Assembly (NCBI GenBank): GCA_021817875.1
Contig: JAKAFQ010000098.1
Span: forward strand, 1 to 10,847
Direction: 5' to 3'
From: Pseudomonadota bacterium
GTDB lineage: Bacteria; Pseudomonadota; Gammaproteobacteria; Steroidobacterales; Steroidobacteraceae
DNA: 10,847 nucleotides
Shown: piece by piece, positions 1-7,579 of the stretch
Layout of the letters: each line of letters starts with the position of its first letter
Position numbering within the stretch: the stretch's first letter is position 1
Translations under genes and position numbers: made by a program
The notes under the pieces: generated by a model
What the model was told of the DNA's origin: nothing
Database searches by the model: none
What the model saw: the letters and a program-made list of their open reading frames with translations, nothing else

Positions 1-76
1 ACCACGCTGCGCCATAACGAATTCGGCGAATTCTCCCTATGCCGAGTATCTCCTCCGCTAATCTTAAGCGATACTA
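1..76. other. Downstream flank of the operon, no gene supported
   Basis: This stretch follows the stop codon of the GMC oxidoreductase gene. It holds two GAATTC sites six bases long, three bases apart (about 19-33), giving a small imperfect inverted repeat. I see no T-run terminator. On the minus strand an ATG at 15-13 opens a frame that runs off the window edge after five codons, with only a weak, distant purine-rich stretch before it. Whether another operon gene begins there cannot be decided from this window. Confidence 0.4.
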
Positions 77-1681
77 CTATGACCTCGCGTCCTCGCGTAT
101 CAGGTCCGCCGCCTTTTCCGAGATCAGTATGGCGGCGGCATTCGTGTTGCCGGAAACGAGACTGGGCATCACCGACGCGTCGACTACTCGCAGACCTTCA
201 ACGCCGCGTACCCGTAAACGTGGATCTACGACGGCACGATCGTCTTTGCCCATCCGGCAGGTGCCCACTGGGTGGTAGCCGGACGAGCCGTTGTTCCGAA
301 TCGTCTCAAGAATGTCTTCGTCGCTGCGTACTGACGGTCCGGGCCTGTATTCTTCGAGAACATAGGGTGCGAACGCTTTTGTTCCCACCAGCCGGCGGGC
401 GAGCTTTGCGCCCGCAAGCATGATTCGGCGATCGTAATCCGTGGAGAGATAGTTCGGCATCATGGCCGGGGATTCGAGCGGGTCGCGCGACTTGATCCGC
501 ACCCAGCCGCGGCTCGTCGGGCGCATGGGATAGTAGACGAGCGTGAACCCCGAAAACGGATGGGGCTCGGCGCCGCGTTCCTCTGCGCTTACCGTACTAA
601 GAAAGAACTGGATGTCGGGGCTCGCTTCCTCGGGAAGGGCCTTGGTAATCATGCCGCCGGTCATGACGCCGATCGCCAAGGGCCCGCGGCGCAAGATAAG
701 GTACTTAAGCCCGGTTTTCGCCTTGCGCCAGAGGTTGCGCAGGTCGTCGTTCGTGGTGATCGGCTTCGTGCATTTGTAGATGAGCCTCAGCGCCAGGTGG
801 TCCTGCAGGTTTTCGCCCACGCCGGGCGCGTCGACAACCACGGGGATTCCGTGCTGCTGAAGAATATGGCCTGGACCGATTCCAGAAAGCTGCAATATCT
901 GCGGCGATTGCAACGCGCCCGCGCACAAGACCACCTCCCGCGCAACCCGAGCGATTGCGTCTCGTCCGTTTCGGCGGTAGCGCACACCTATTGCGCGCCT
1001 GTCATCGAACAGCACTCCTGTGACGTGGGCATTCGTCTGCACCGCGAGGTTGCTTCTTCGGCGCGCGGGACGTAGGTACGCCACCGCGGCGGAGCAACGC
1101 AATCCATGCCGCGTGGTCAAGTGAAGGTAACCCGCACCTTCCTGGCTTGGTCCATTGAAATCCTCGGTGCGTGGCACGCCGAGTTCCCCCGCCGCGCGTA
1201 TGAATGCATCGACGAGCTCGCTGTGATCTGCGATATGCGACACGCTAAGGGGACCGCTTCGACCGTGGTAGGCCTCGGCGCCGCCGTCGTATGATTCAGA
1301 CTTGATGAAGTAGCGCAGCGTCTCGCTGGCGTTCCACCCCTCCGCGCCCTGCGCCTCCCAGGTGTCGAAATCTCTGGCCTGGCCGCGGATATGAATGAGG
1401 CCGTTCACCGCGCTTGAGCCTCCGAGAGTCCGGCCACGAGGCCAGTAAATGCGCCGGCTGTTCATATGCGGATCGGGTTCCGTCCAGAAACCCCAATTCA
1501 GAACCGGGTGGTGCATCGTCTTCGCGTATCCGATCGGTACGCGAATCCACGGGTTGCGATCCGGCGGGCCGGCCTCCAGGAGAAGTACCGTGTGCCGGCC
1601 CTCTTCCGTGAGTCGGTTCGCGATGACGCAGCCGGCCGAGCCGGCGCCGACCACGACGTAGTCAAATACCCCATCCGTCAT
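77..1681 (-). CDS. GMC-family FAD-dependent alcohol dehydrogenase (choline dehydrogenase-like)
   Basis: A 534-residue flavoprotein of the glucose-methanol-choline oxidoreductase family, expected to oxidise a primary or secondary alcohol to an aldehyde or ketone with FAD. The N-terminal dinucleotide-binding motif is visible (VVVGAGSAG, residues 9-17, with the adenine-ribose Glu at 36 in LLLEAG). The first GMC signature lies at about 80-100 (WPRGRTLGGSSAVNG) and the second at about 255-271 (GALQSPQILQLSGIGPG). The C-terminal HPVGTCRMG gives the catalytic His470, and SGNTN gives the paired Asn514, 44 residues later as in choline oxidase. Length is normal and no signal peptide is seen, so it is probably cytosolic. 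The ATG at 1681 has a modest AGAGG about ten bases upstream. It is the last complete operon gene, 39 bases after the regulator. The actual substrate is unknown; choline is unlikely given the context. Confidence 0.93.
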   Translation of the reverse strand: MTDGVFDYVVVGAGSAGCVIANRLTEEGRHTVLLLEAGPPDRNPWIRVPIGYAKTMHHPVLNWGFWTEPDPHMNSRRIYWPRGRTLGGSSAVNGLIHIRGQARDFDTWEAQGAEGWNASETLRYFIKSESYDGGAEAYHGRSGPLSVSHIADHSELVDAFIRAAGELGVPRTEDFNGPSQEGAGYLHLTTRHGLRCSAAVAYLRPARRRSNLAVQTNAHVTGVLFDDRRAIGVRYRRNGRDAIARVAREVVLCAGALQSPQILQLSGIGPGHILQQHGIPVVVDAPGVGENLQDHLALRLIYKCTKPITTNDDLRNLWRKAKTGLKYLILRRGPLAIGVMTGGMITKALPEEASPDIQFFLSTVSAEERGAEPHPFSGFTLVYYPMRPTSRGWVRIKSRDPLESPAMMPNYLSTDYDRRIMLAGAKLARRLVGTKAFAPYVLEEYRPGPSVRSDEDILETIRNNGSSGYHPVGTCRMGKDDRAVVDPRLRVRGVEGLRVVDASVMPSLVSGNTNAAAILISEKAADLIREDARS

Positions 1682-1720
1682 TCCGGCGAACCTCTATGGA
1701 TCGGGGGAATCTGGCGGCGA

Positions 1721-2533
1721 TTACGACCGCACAAGCCCCACCTCTCTGAACGACTCCGTAATCGGCAACTTGCCACGCACTTTGATCGAGAAGACGTATG
1801 ATTCGGCCTTCGCATAGTAGAGCGTATGTTCGCGCGGCACTCCGTCGCCGGAATAGGAGATGCGTTCAAGCATCATGATCGGCGCACCTGCCGGAAGCCG
1901 AAGTATCTTGCGAAGCTCCTGCGTCGCGCGTTGATACGAAATGGACACATCCGCCCGCTCAATGCTGTAGCCGAGCAGCTTTTCGAGCACCGAATAGGTC
2001 GGGTGCCTTTCCACCTGCTCGCGAGTGACTTTGCCATCGCTCAGGGAAAGGTGAACGCATGAAAGCCCGAAAGGGACACCCTTCAATCGATAGAGTCGCT
2101 TCCAAGAGATGAGCGGTCGCGCACCTGTCCGCAACTGTTCGGCAACGCGAGGCGGCGGGACCGCCTCGATGAATTCGACAATTTCCGTCTTGGGCTCAAG
2201 TCCCTGCGCGACCATCTCGTCATAGATGCCGCGCAGGTCGAGCATGTTGTGGCGCACGACAGGCTCGGCCACGAACGTGCCCTTGCCTTGTTTGCGAATG
2301 ACGAGCCCTTCCGCGGCCAAGCTTTCGACCGCCTGGCGCGCGGTGATCCGGCTCACGTTGTAACGCTCGATCAACTCGGGCTCGGTCGGAATGCGATCAC
2401 CCGGCTTGTGGATGCCATTTGCGATCGCCGTGCGCAGGCGCTGAGCAAGCTGCCGGTGCATAGCGACGTGGCTGTCGCGGCTAAGCGGCACCACCTTGCC
2501 GCCGCGTAGCTTGCGTGATGGCGCGAGTCCCAC
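1721..2533 (-). CDS. GntR-family transcriptional regulator, HutC subfamily (UTRA domain)
   Basis: A 270-residue regulator. Residues about 26-90 form the GntR winged helix-turn-helix: RQLAQRLRTAIANG, then PGDRIPTEPEL, the recognition-helix segment VSRITARQAVESL and the wing KQGKGTFV. Residues about 110-255 match the UTRA ligand-binding fold of HutC/FarR-like proteins, with the typical R-Y-L-K-G-V-P segment near 147-153 and LERISYSGDGVPREHTLYY near 222-240. UTRA proteins usually bind the pathway substrate or an intermediate and release DNA, so it probably represses this operon. The start is GTG at 2533, three bases after the stop of the small aconitase X gene, preceded by a weak AAAGAG; an internal GTG or ATG in the next 25 codons would also keep the DNA-binding domain. 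Being inside the operon, it would be autoregulated. Confidence 0.92.
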   Translation of the reverse strand: MGLAPSRKLRGGKVVPLSRDSHVAMHRQLAQRLRTAIANGIHKPGDRIPTEPELIERYNVSRITARQAVESLAAEGLVIRKQGKGTFVAEPVVRHNMLDLRGIYDEMVAQGLEPKTEIVEFIEAVPPPRVAEQLRTGARPLISWKRLYRLKGVPFGLSCVHLSLSDGKVTREQVERHPTYSVLEKLLGYSIERADVSISYQRATQELRKILRLPAGAPIMMLERISYSGDGVPREHTLYYAKAESYVFSIKVRGKLPITESFREVGLVRS

Positions 2534-2536
2534 GGC

Positions 2537-2962
2537 CTAGCTCTTTCTGCGCAGCACGCGAATGGTTTTCTCGCGCGGATCGACCCGCACGATATCTCCG
2601 GTGCGAATATGCTCGGGCGCGCTCGGCGACCAGCCCTCGGTGATGGTCATCCCGGCGAAGACGGCGCCTTGCACCATCACGGGGTTAGTCTTTCCGAATA
2701 CGAGCGCCTTCGGCGCGAAGCCCTTTTCCTTGATGTCAAGAAACGCCCAACCCGCAGCGACCCCGCCCTTTGCGGTCGGCACGATCAGGATTTTGTCGCG
2801 CAGGTGCACCCCTTCAAGCGAGTGCCCGATTTTCGAGATGACCCCGGTTACGCGATCAAGATCGTAGCGCGGACTAAAGCCTTCAGCGGAAACGACCGCC
2901 TCCCCTTCAACTGGTTCGCCCAACGCGCGGGCGACACGGATGACATCGACTTTCGTGCTCAT
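2537..2962 (-). CDS. Aconitase X swivel-domain (small) subunit, DUF126 family, divergent
   Basis: A 141-residue protein matching the small, swivelling domain of aconitase X (formerly DUF126). The family frame is recognisable: G-E-A-V-V-S near 20-25, the loop D-L-D-R-V-T-G-V-I near 34-42, H-S-L-E-G near 47-51, KILIVP at 57-62 and a C-terminal segment NPVMVQGAVFAGM (93-105). In characterised aconitase X enzymes the segment after KILxxP is a Gly-Ser-rich motif (GRGS[S/C][S/T]GS) carrying the likely catalytic serine. Here it reads KGGVAAGW (65-72), with no serine. I recall related DUF126 proteins with a similar GGVA motif, so this is probably a distinct subfamily and not a single mutation. The ATG overlaps the large-subunit stop by four bases (ATGA), implying coupled translation and a heterodimer; GGAAGG sits a few bases upstream. 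Confidence 0.88.
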   Translation of the reverse strand: MSTKVDVIRVARALGEPVEGEAVVSAEGFSPRYDLDRVTGVISKIGHSLEGVHLRDKILIVPTAKGGVAAGWAFLDIKEKGFAPKALVFGKTNPVMVQGAVFAGMTITEGWSPSAPEHIRTGDIVRVDPREKTIRVLRRKS

Positions 2963-4203
2963 GAGAGCCTTCCCCGCACCGCAATTTCAACGCAGTCTTC
3001 GGTACGCCGGAGAATTGTCTTGAAGCGGTGTGCAGTGATCGTATTGACGATCTTCGCCGAGTTGGAAACGAGGTTCACCCATCCGTTTTCCTTGCGGATG
3101 TCCGAAAGACGCTGAAGCAAATAAAAGCACACACCCTCGAGAATGGTGACACCTGACGCATTAAGCGTTTCGGCGAATCCCAGCCTGCGCGCTTCCGCGA
3201 GAATCGAGTGGCTGGTCGTTGCAAATACCCTGGTCTTCGGGTGAGCCTTGCGCCCCCGGAACAGCTCCGCCAGCGTCTTCAGTTCGAGAAGCGAGAGCTG
3301 CGGTCCAGAGAAAACCACAAGGCTCACCGTGCCGTCACCTGTGTCGTAGCGCCGGAAGACGGACTCGATTTCCGCGTCACTCACGCGCAGCGTCGCCGTG
3401 GGTCGGCGTCCGGAAAAAGCGGCTTCCAGGGTCGGCGCCTCGGGCGTCACCCCCACCATGTGGTACATGGCCATCGACCCGTAGCTCGCGAGCGAGCAGC
3501 CCAGGTGCTTCAGCTGGTCGGCAGTCGGAGTCGTTTGAATTCCGGTGAAGACCGGCACTGCAAAGTAATCCTGGTGCGGCTCCCCAATAATCTTTCCGAG
3601 CGCTCCCCAGTCTGCGAGATCGTCGAGCCGCGCCGAAACCTCGACGATCACCGTGCCGCGCCGATGCTCGTCGAGGTGAAATCCATAGGCCGGGGTGCGC
3701 CCTGTGAGCGAGGCGGCGAAAGCCGCCGGCCCGGACTCGAAGTTGGAGCGCGCGCCGAATATGGAGTTGGCATAGATCACCGTCCCGGTATCGCCCCAGG
3801 CAACATGCTCGCGGAAATGCGGCTGATAGGTGGTCTGGTAGTTGATGCACGTGTCCACCGTGGTTATGTTCATGTGGCGCAGGCAATCAATGATCTCATG
3901 CTCCTTTTGCACTTCCTGCCCATCCTGGTGAAGCGCCTCGGCATACGCAAAATCGATGCAGCGGGCGTTCGTCGTCGTGGGGCGCGCGCACGACGCATGT
4001 CCGCTGCGTGCCTCGCGAAGAAAGCGCAGCCCGGCGTCCCCCATCACCTCGATGTCGCCCATCATGTGGACGTTCGTCACCCGCACGAACCTCTGTGCGC
4101 CGAAGAACTCACCTACTTTGATCTGCTGCTCGATCGCGCGACGCACGGATTTCCCGTACCGCCCGCTCAGCATGTCGCGCTCATCCTGTGTCAGTTGCAT
4201 CAC
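2959..4203 (-). CDS. Aconitase X catalytic (large) subunit, divergent
   Basis: A 414-residue protein of the aconitase X catalytic family (formerly DUF521), iron-sulphur dehydratases that include cis-3-hydroxy-L-proline dehydratase in bacteria and phosphomevalonate dehydratase in archaea. Seen directly: DTC at 117-119, EHVAW (132-136), the hallmark YANSIFGARSN (144-154), GVTPEAPT (251-258), a second cluster-type cysteine at 359 (EGVC), SNSAK (380-384) and a C-terminal DCVEIA (403-408). The segment usually written GCPHLS reads SGPQLS (299-304), so the family Cys and His are Gly300 and Gln302. The start may be GTG at 4203 or the adjacent ATG at 4200; both have poor ribosome-binding sites (GGAG 13-16 bases away), so coupling to the aldehyde dehydrogenase gene 30 bases upstream is possible. 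The product reaction is inferred to be dehydration of a hydroxy acid; the substrate is unknown. Confidence 0.9.
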   Translation of the reverse strand: MMQLTQDERDMLSGRYGKSVRRAIEQQIKVGEFFGAQRFVRVTNVHMMGDIEVMGDAGLRFLREARSGHASCARPTTTNARCIDFAYAEALHQDGQEVQKEHEIIDCLRHMNITTVDTCINYQTTYQPHFREHVAWGDTGTVIYANSIFGARSNFESGPAAFAASLTGRTPAYGFHLDEHRRGTVIVEVSARLDDLADWGALGKIIGEPHQDYFAVPVFTGIQTTPTADQLKHLGCSLASYGSMAMYHMVGVTPEAPTLEAAFSGRRPTATLRVSDAEIESVFRRYDTGDGTVSLVVFSGPQLSLLELKTLAELFRGRKAHPKTRVFATTSHSILAEARRLGFAETLNASGVTILEGVCFYLLQRLSDIRKENGWVNLVSNSAKIVNTITAHRFKTILRRTEDCVEIAVRGRLS

Positions 4204-4233
4204 GTGCTCATCCGCTCCGTCTAGGTCGTGCTC

Positions 4234-5661
4234 TCACCGAGGCGCACCGCGCCAGTGGATCGATTTCTGGCGGGTCAACTCGTACAGGAATTCAACGCCG
4301 TAACCGTGCCCCAATCCGCTCGAGCCGAACGGCTCCGACGTCGCGCCGGCCGCCTTCCCGCGCATCGTGTTGATCTTCACCATGCCTGCGTTCAGTTCGT
4401 GCACAGCCTTGATTGCGCGCGGCGCGGAGGTCGTGCACAAGATCGCGGCCAGGCCGTAGCGTGTGCCATTCGCGAGCGCGATCGCTTCGTCGAAGTCGTC
4501 GAAGGGGATGCAAGGAGCGATCGGCCCAAAGGTCTCCTCGACCATGAGTCGGCAGTCTGGAACGACATCGGTCACAACTGTAGGCGGATAGAAGTAACCG
4601 ATCCGGTCCAGGCGCTGCCCACCGTATCGCACACGCGCGCCACGCGCGACAGCGTCCGCTACGTGCTCCGCCACCCGGTTAAGCTGAATCCGATCGACCA
4701 GCGGACCCATTTGCACGTCCGCCTCCAGCCCGTTGCCAATCCGGATATTGCGCGATTCCTCGATCAGCGCCTCGATGTACTCGTCGAATATCTGCCTGGC
4801 AATGTAGAGGCGCTCGGTCGACGTGCAGATTTGACCAGCATTAAAGTAGGTCGCCTCAGCGCCAAGCCGCGCGGCCACCGATACGTCTACCGTTTCGTCA
4901 ACGATTAGAGGGTCCTTGCCGCCCAACTCGATGATTGCCTTCTTGAGGTCTCGGCCGCAGACCTCGGCAAGGTTACGTCCGGTTCGCTCGCTTCCAACGA
5001 ATACCAGGAGATCGACTCCGGGGTGACGCACAAGTGGATCACCTGCCCCCGAGCCATCCCCTAGAAGCAGGTTAAGTACGCCGGGTGGCAGATGGCCGAA
5101 AGCCTTTTCCGCGATCATTCGTGACCCAAGGGGCGTCTTCTCGGAGGGCTTCCAGACCACGGTATTTCCAACCAGCAGATTGGGCACCACATTCTCGATG
5201 CCGACGGCGATGGGGAAATTCCACGGAATGATGCAGGCCGCGACTCCACGCGCCACCCGCTGCTGGAAGTTGAGCTCTCCGCCCGCCGACATCTGGCTGC
5301 CGCTACGCAGATGCGTAATGAGCTCCGTGAAGGAGCGCGCAACGTCGAGCGCGGTGTTGATTTCCCCGGTCGCCTGTGCGAGTGGTTTGCCCATCTCCGT
5401 TGTGAAAAGCCGCGCAAGCTCGTCTCGTATGCCGGCGAGCTTGTCCACCGCAATCCGAATGGCCGCACGCCTTTCATTCGGGCTAAGCGCCGCCCAGGCG
5501 GGAAATGCCCGGCGCGCGGCATTCACCGCGGCATCGGCTTCGGCGGCAGATCCCTTTGGAATGCTGTCGATGACCTGCTCGTTCGCGGGATTGACGACAG
5601 GGATTTCAGCTCCTCCGCCGGGCACCGCGCGATTCTCAATCCAATGGGTTTGCACCGTCAT
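4234..5661 (-). CDS. NAD(P)-dependent aldehyde dehydrogenase (succinate-semialdehyde dehydrogenase-like)
   Basis: A 475-residue cytosolic aldehyde dehydrogenase of usual length, converting an aldehyde or semialdehyde to the acid. The cofactor and catalytic elements are all present: PWNFP (146-150, oxyanion Asn148), KPSEKTP (171-177), FVGS (221-224, where FTGS is more common), the general-base Glu245 in IELGGKDP, the nucleophile Cys279 in NAGQICTSTER, and ETFGP (376-380). Overall it resembles the succinate-semialdehyde or 2-oxoglutarate-semialdehyde branch, but the substrate cannot be read from sequence alone. The ATG at 5661 has GGAG six to eight bases upstream and lies 26 bases after the ATPase gene, so it belongs to the same transcript. 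In context it probably works after the GMC alcohol dehydrogenase or on a semialdehyde formed later in the pathway. Confidence 0.94.
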   Translation of the reverse strand: MTVQTHWIENRAVPGGGAEIPVVNPANEQVIDSIPKGSAAEADAAVNAARRAFPAWAALSPNERRAAIRIAVDKLAGIRDELARLFTTEMGKPLAQATGEINTALDVARSFTELITHLRSGSQMSAGGELNFQQRVARGVAACIIPWNFPIAVGIENVVPNLLVGNTVVWKPSEKTPLGSRMIAEKAFGHLPPGVLNLLLGDGSGAGDPLVRHPGVDLLVFVGSERTGRNLAEVCGRDLKKAIIELGGKDPLIVDETVDVSVAARLGAEATYFNAGQICTSTERLYIARQIFDEYIEALIEESRNIRIGNGLEADVQMGPLVDRIQLNRVAEHVADAVARGARVRYGGQRLDRIGYFYPPTVVTDVVPDCRLMVEETFGPIAPCIPFDDFDEAIALANGTRYGLAAILCTTSAPRAIKAVHELNAGMVKINTMRGKAAGATSEPFGSSGLGHGYGVEFLYELTRQKSIHWRGAPR

Positions 5662-5687
5662 CGATCTCCATCCTGATGGGCCTGCCC

Positions 5688-6743
5688 CTAGAGCCGCCTG
5701 CGGGTTTCCGCGTCGAAGAGGTGCACGTCTTCGGGGTCGAACGCAATGCGCACCTGCGAGCCCTCGGCGAGGTGCGTCTTTTCGGGCATGCGCACGCGAA
5801 TCAATGTCTCTGCGACGCGCAGATCCGCAATCACGCTGTCGCCGAGCTGCTCGGTCAGATCGACTTGGGCGGGAATGCCTGTGCCATCGATCCGGAAGGC
5901 GCTTGGGCGCACCCCGACCATGACGCGCCGCTCGTGGCTGCCGCAGTCTTGACGGAGTGCCACCGCATGCGGTCCGATCCTGAGCACCCTCCCCGAGACC
6001 GTTCCCGGGAGAAGATTCATCGGTGGATTGCCGAGAAACGTCGCCACTTCCATTGACTGCGGCCGAGCGAAGACCTCTTCTGGGGTGCCCATCTGGACGA
6101 TTTCGCCGTCCATGAACACTGCCATGCGATCGGCGATGGTCATGGCTTCCTCCTGATCATGCGTGACGTAGGCGGTCGTCACGCCGAGAGACCGCTGAAG
6201 CTTTTTCAGCTCGACCCGCGTCTCGAGCCGCAGCTTGGCATCAAGATTGGATAGCGGCTCGTCGAGAAGGAAAAGCCGCGGCTGCCGGACGATCGCGCGG
6301 GCAAGGGCGACTCGTTGCTGCTGTCCTCCGGAAAGTTGCCCCGGGCGGCGCTCGAGCAGGTGATCAATCCGGACCTTCGCCGCGGCCTCCCGCACGGCAG
6401 TGCCGATTTCGGCTTTCTTTCGGCCGATCATCTTAAGCGGAAAGGCAATGTTCTCGAACACCGTCATGTGCGGGTAGAGCGCGTAGCTCTGAAACACCAT
6501 TGCCACATCGCGCCGACCGGGCTCCAAGCGCGTCACATCCGCGCCGTCCAGAAGCACCGCGCCCTCGTCCACGGTCTCCAGGCCAGCAAGTATGCGCAGG
6601 GTGGTCGTCTTGCCCGATCCCGAGGGTCCAAGTAAGGCGAAGAACTCCCCTGGTTCGATCTCGAGCGACACGCTGCGAAGCGCGGTGAACGCGCCGTAGC
6701 GCTTGACGACGCTTTTCAACGAGACTCGTCCGACCCGCGTCAT
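5688..6743 (-). CDS. ABC importer ATP-binding protein, MalK/UgpC type (CUT1 class)
   Basis: A 351-residue ATPase that powers the importer encoded just upstream. Walker A is GPSGSGKTT (39-47), the Q-loop glutamine is about 85 (VFQSYALYPHMTV), the signature LSGGQ is at 137-141, Walker B LFLLDEP is at 157-163 with catalytic Glu162, followed by the D-loop SNLDAK, and the switch histidine is His195 (VTHDQEEA). Residues about 240-345 form the C-terminal TOBE/regulatory domain typical of carbohydrate importers, with VGVRPSAF near 277-284. The ATG overlaps the stop of the MalG-type permease by four bases (ATGA). Having its own ATPase means the transporter need not share a housekeeping MsmX/MalK-type subunit. 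Confidence 0.95.
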   Translation of the reverse strand: MTRVGRVSLKSVVKRYGAFTALRSVSLEIEPGEFFALLGPSGSGKTTTLRILAGLETVDEGAVLLDGADVTRLEPGRRDVAMVFQSYALYPHMTVFENIAFPLKMIGRKKAEIGTAVREAAAKVRIDHLLERRPGQLSGGQQQRVALARAIVRQPRLFLLDEPLSNLDAKLRLETRVELKKLQRSLGVTTAYVTHDQEEAMTIADRMAVFMDGEIVQMGTPEEVFARPQSMEVATFLGNPPMNLLPGTVSGRVLRIGPHAVALRQDCGSHERRVMVGVRPSAFRIDGTGIPAQVDLTEQLGDSVIADLRVAETLIRVRMPEKTHLAEGSQVRIAFDPEDVHLFDAETRRRL

Positions 6744-7579
6744 CTCCTACCACCCCCCTTTACGGCACCCACCGTCAGGCCTTTCACGATGTGCTTCTGC
6801 GCCGCCAATCCAAGGAGTATCACGGGCAGCATCGCCACCATGGCGGCTGCGGCGAGCTTTCCCCACAGGGTCTGCTCGACCGAGATGAAGTTGAACATGG
6901 CGACCGTCACCGGGCGCACGCGATTGCCGCCGAGCACCACGGCAAACAGGAACTCATTCCACGCGTTGAGAAACACGAAGATCAGTGTCACCGCGATCCC
7001 GCCTCTTGCCTGGGGCAGGATCACGTACCAGAGCGCACGCCAGCGGCCTGCGCGGTCAAGGAGCGCCGCCTCTTCCATTTCGCGAGGGATGTCCTCAAAG
7101 TACGACACCATCAGCCAGATGGCGAACGGTAGCGAGAACGTAAGATAGATCAGCACCAGCCCTTCATACGTATCCAGCCAGCCAACGCGGTTCAGGACGA
7201 GGTAATACGGAATCACCAATCCGACGGGTGGCAGCATCTGGGTGATCAGCACGTAAAAGCCGGTGGCGCGCTTGGCCGGCAACGCAAGCCGCGCGAGAGC
7301 GTATGCGGCAGGCACGGCAAGCAGCATCGTGAGCACCGTCGTCGTCCCGGCGAGAATGACGCTCGAGATGAAATTCGGAAGGATGGTGGTTGCTCCGAAG
7401 AGGACGTCCCTGAAATTGGCGAGCGTCGGCGTGAAGACCACGGTCGGAGGGTAGGCAAGCACGTCCCGTTCGGTCTTGAGCGACGTGATGAGCCCCCAAA
7501 TGATTGGAAACGCCCACACGAACAAGATCACTGTGGCCACGCCGACCATCGCGGCGGTGCGCACGCCGGATTGCCTCAT
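6740..7579 (-). CDS. ABC importer permease, MalG type
   Basis: A 279-residue inner-membrane permease with about six hydrophobic segments: near 8-31, 71-95, 107-128, 140-160, 194-217 and 242-260. The cytoplasmic EAA loop that docks on the ATPase is clear at about 169-190 (EEAALLDRAGRW then LPQARGG). The C-terminus AQKHIVKGLTVGAVKG is characteristic of carbohydrate-type (CUT1) permeases. I start it at the ATG at 7579, although the same frame stays open to 7852: the extension has no membrane-protein character, is rich in Arg, Gly and His, and lies entirely over the other permease gene. The chosen ATG gives a 4-base overlap with the MalF-type gene, the normal arrangement for this pair. Confidence 0.94.
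   Translation of the reverse strand: MRQSGVRTAAMVGVATVILFVWAFPIIWGLITSLKTERDVLAYPPTVVFTPTLANFRDVLFGATTILPNFISSVILAGTTTVLTMLLAVPAAYALARLALPAKRATGFYVLITQMLPPVGLVIPYYLVLNRVGWLDTYEGLVLIYLTFSLPFAIWLMVSYFEDIPREMEEAALLDRAGRWRALWYVILPQARGGIAVTLIFVFLNAWNEFLFAVVLGGNRVRPVTVAMFNFISVEQTLWGKLAAAAMVAMLPVILLGLAAQKHIVKGLTVGAVKGGGRR

Noticed and set aside
77..1681. Calling the GMC enzyme choline dehydrogenase (betA)
   Set aside because: The family resemblance is general; no betaine genes or choline-type transporter accompany it, and the neighbours point to another substrate.
2537..4203. Calling the aconitase X pair a cis-3-hydroxy-L-proline dehydratase
   Set aside because: Key residues of the characterised enzymes are replaced and the pathway partners are absent from the neighbourhood.
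3208..4224. Long plus-strand open frame opposite the large aconitase X subunit
   Set aside because: It is the antisense shadow of a well-supported gene; the product is Arg/His/Ala-rich, has no family motifs, and the frame arises from codon bias in GC-rich DNA.
5180..5923. Plus-strand frame opposite the aldehyde dehydrogenase and ATPase genes
   Set aside because: It spans the junction of two confident minus-strand genes and encodes a low-complexity Arg/Ser/Ala-rich product.
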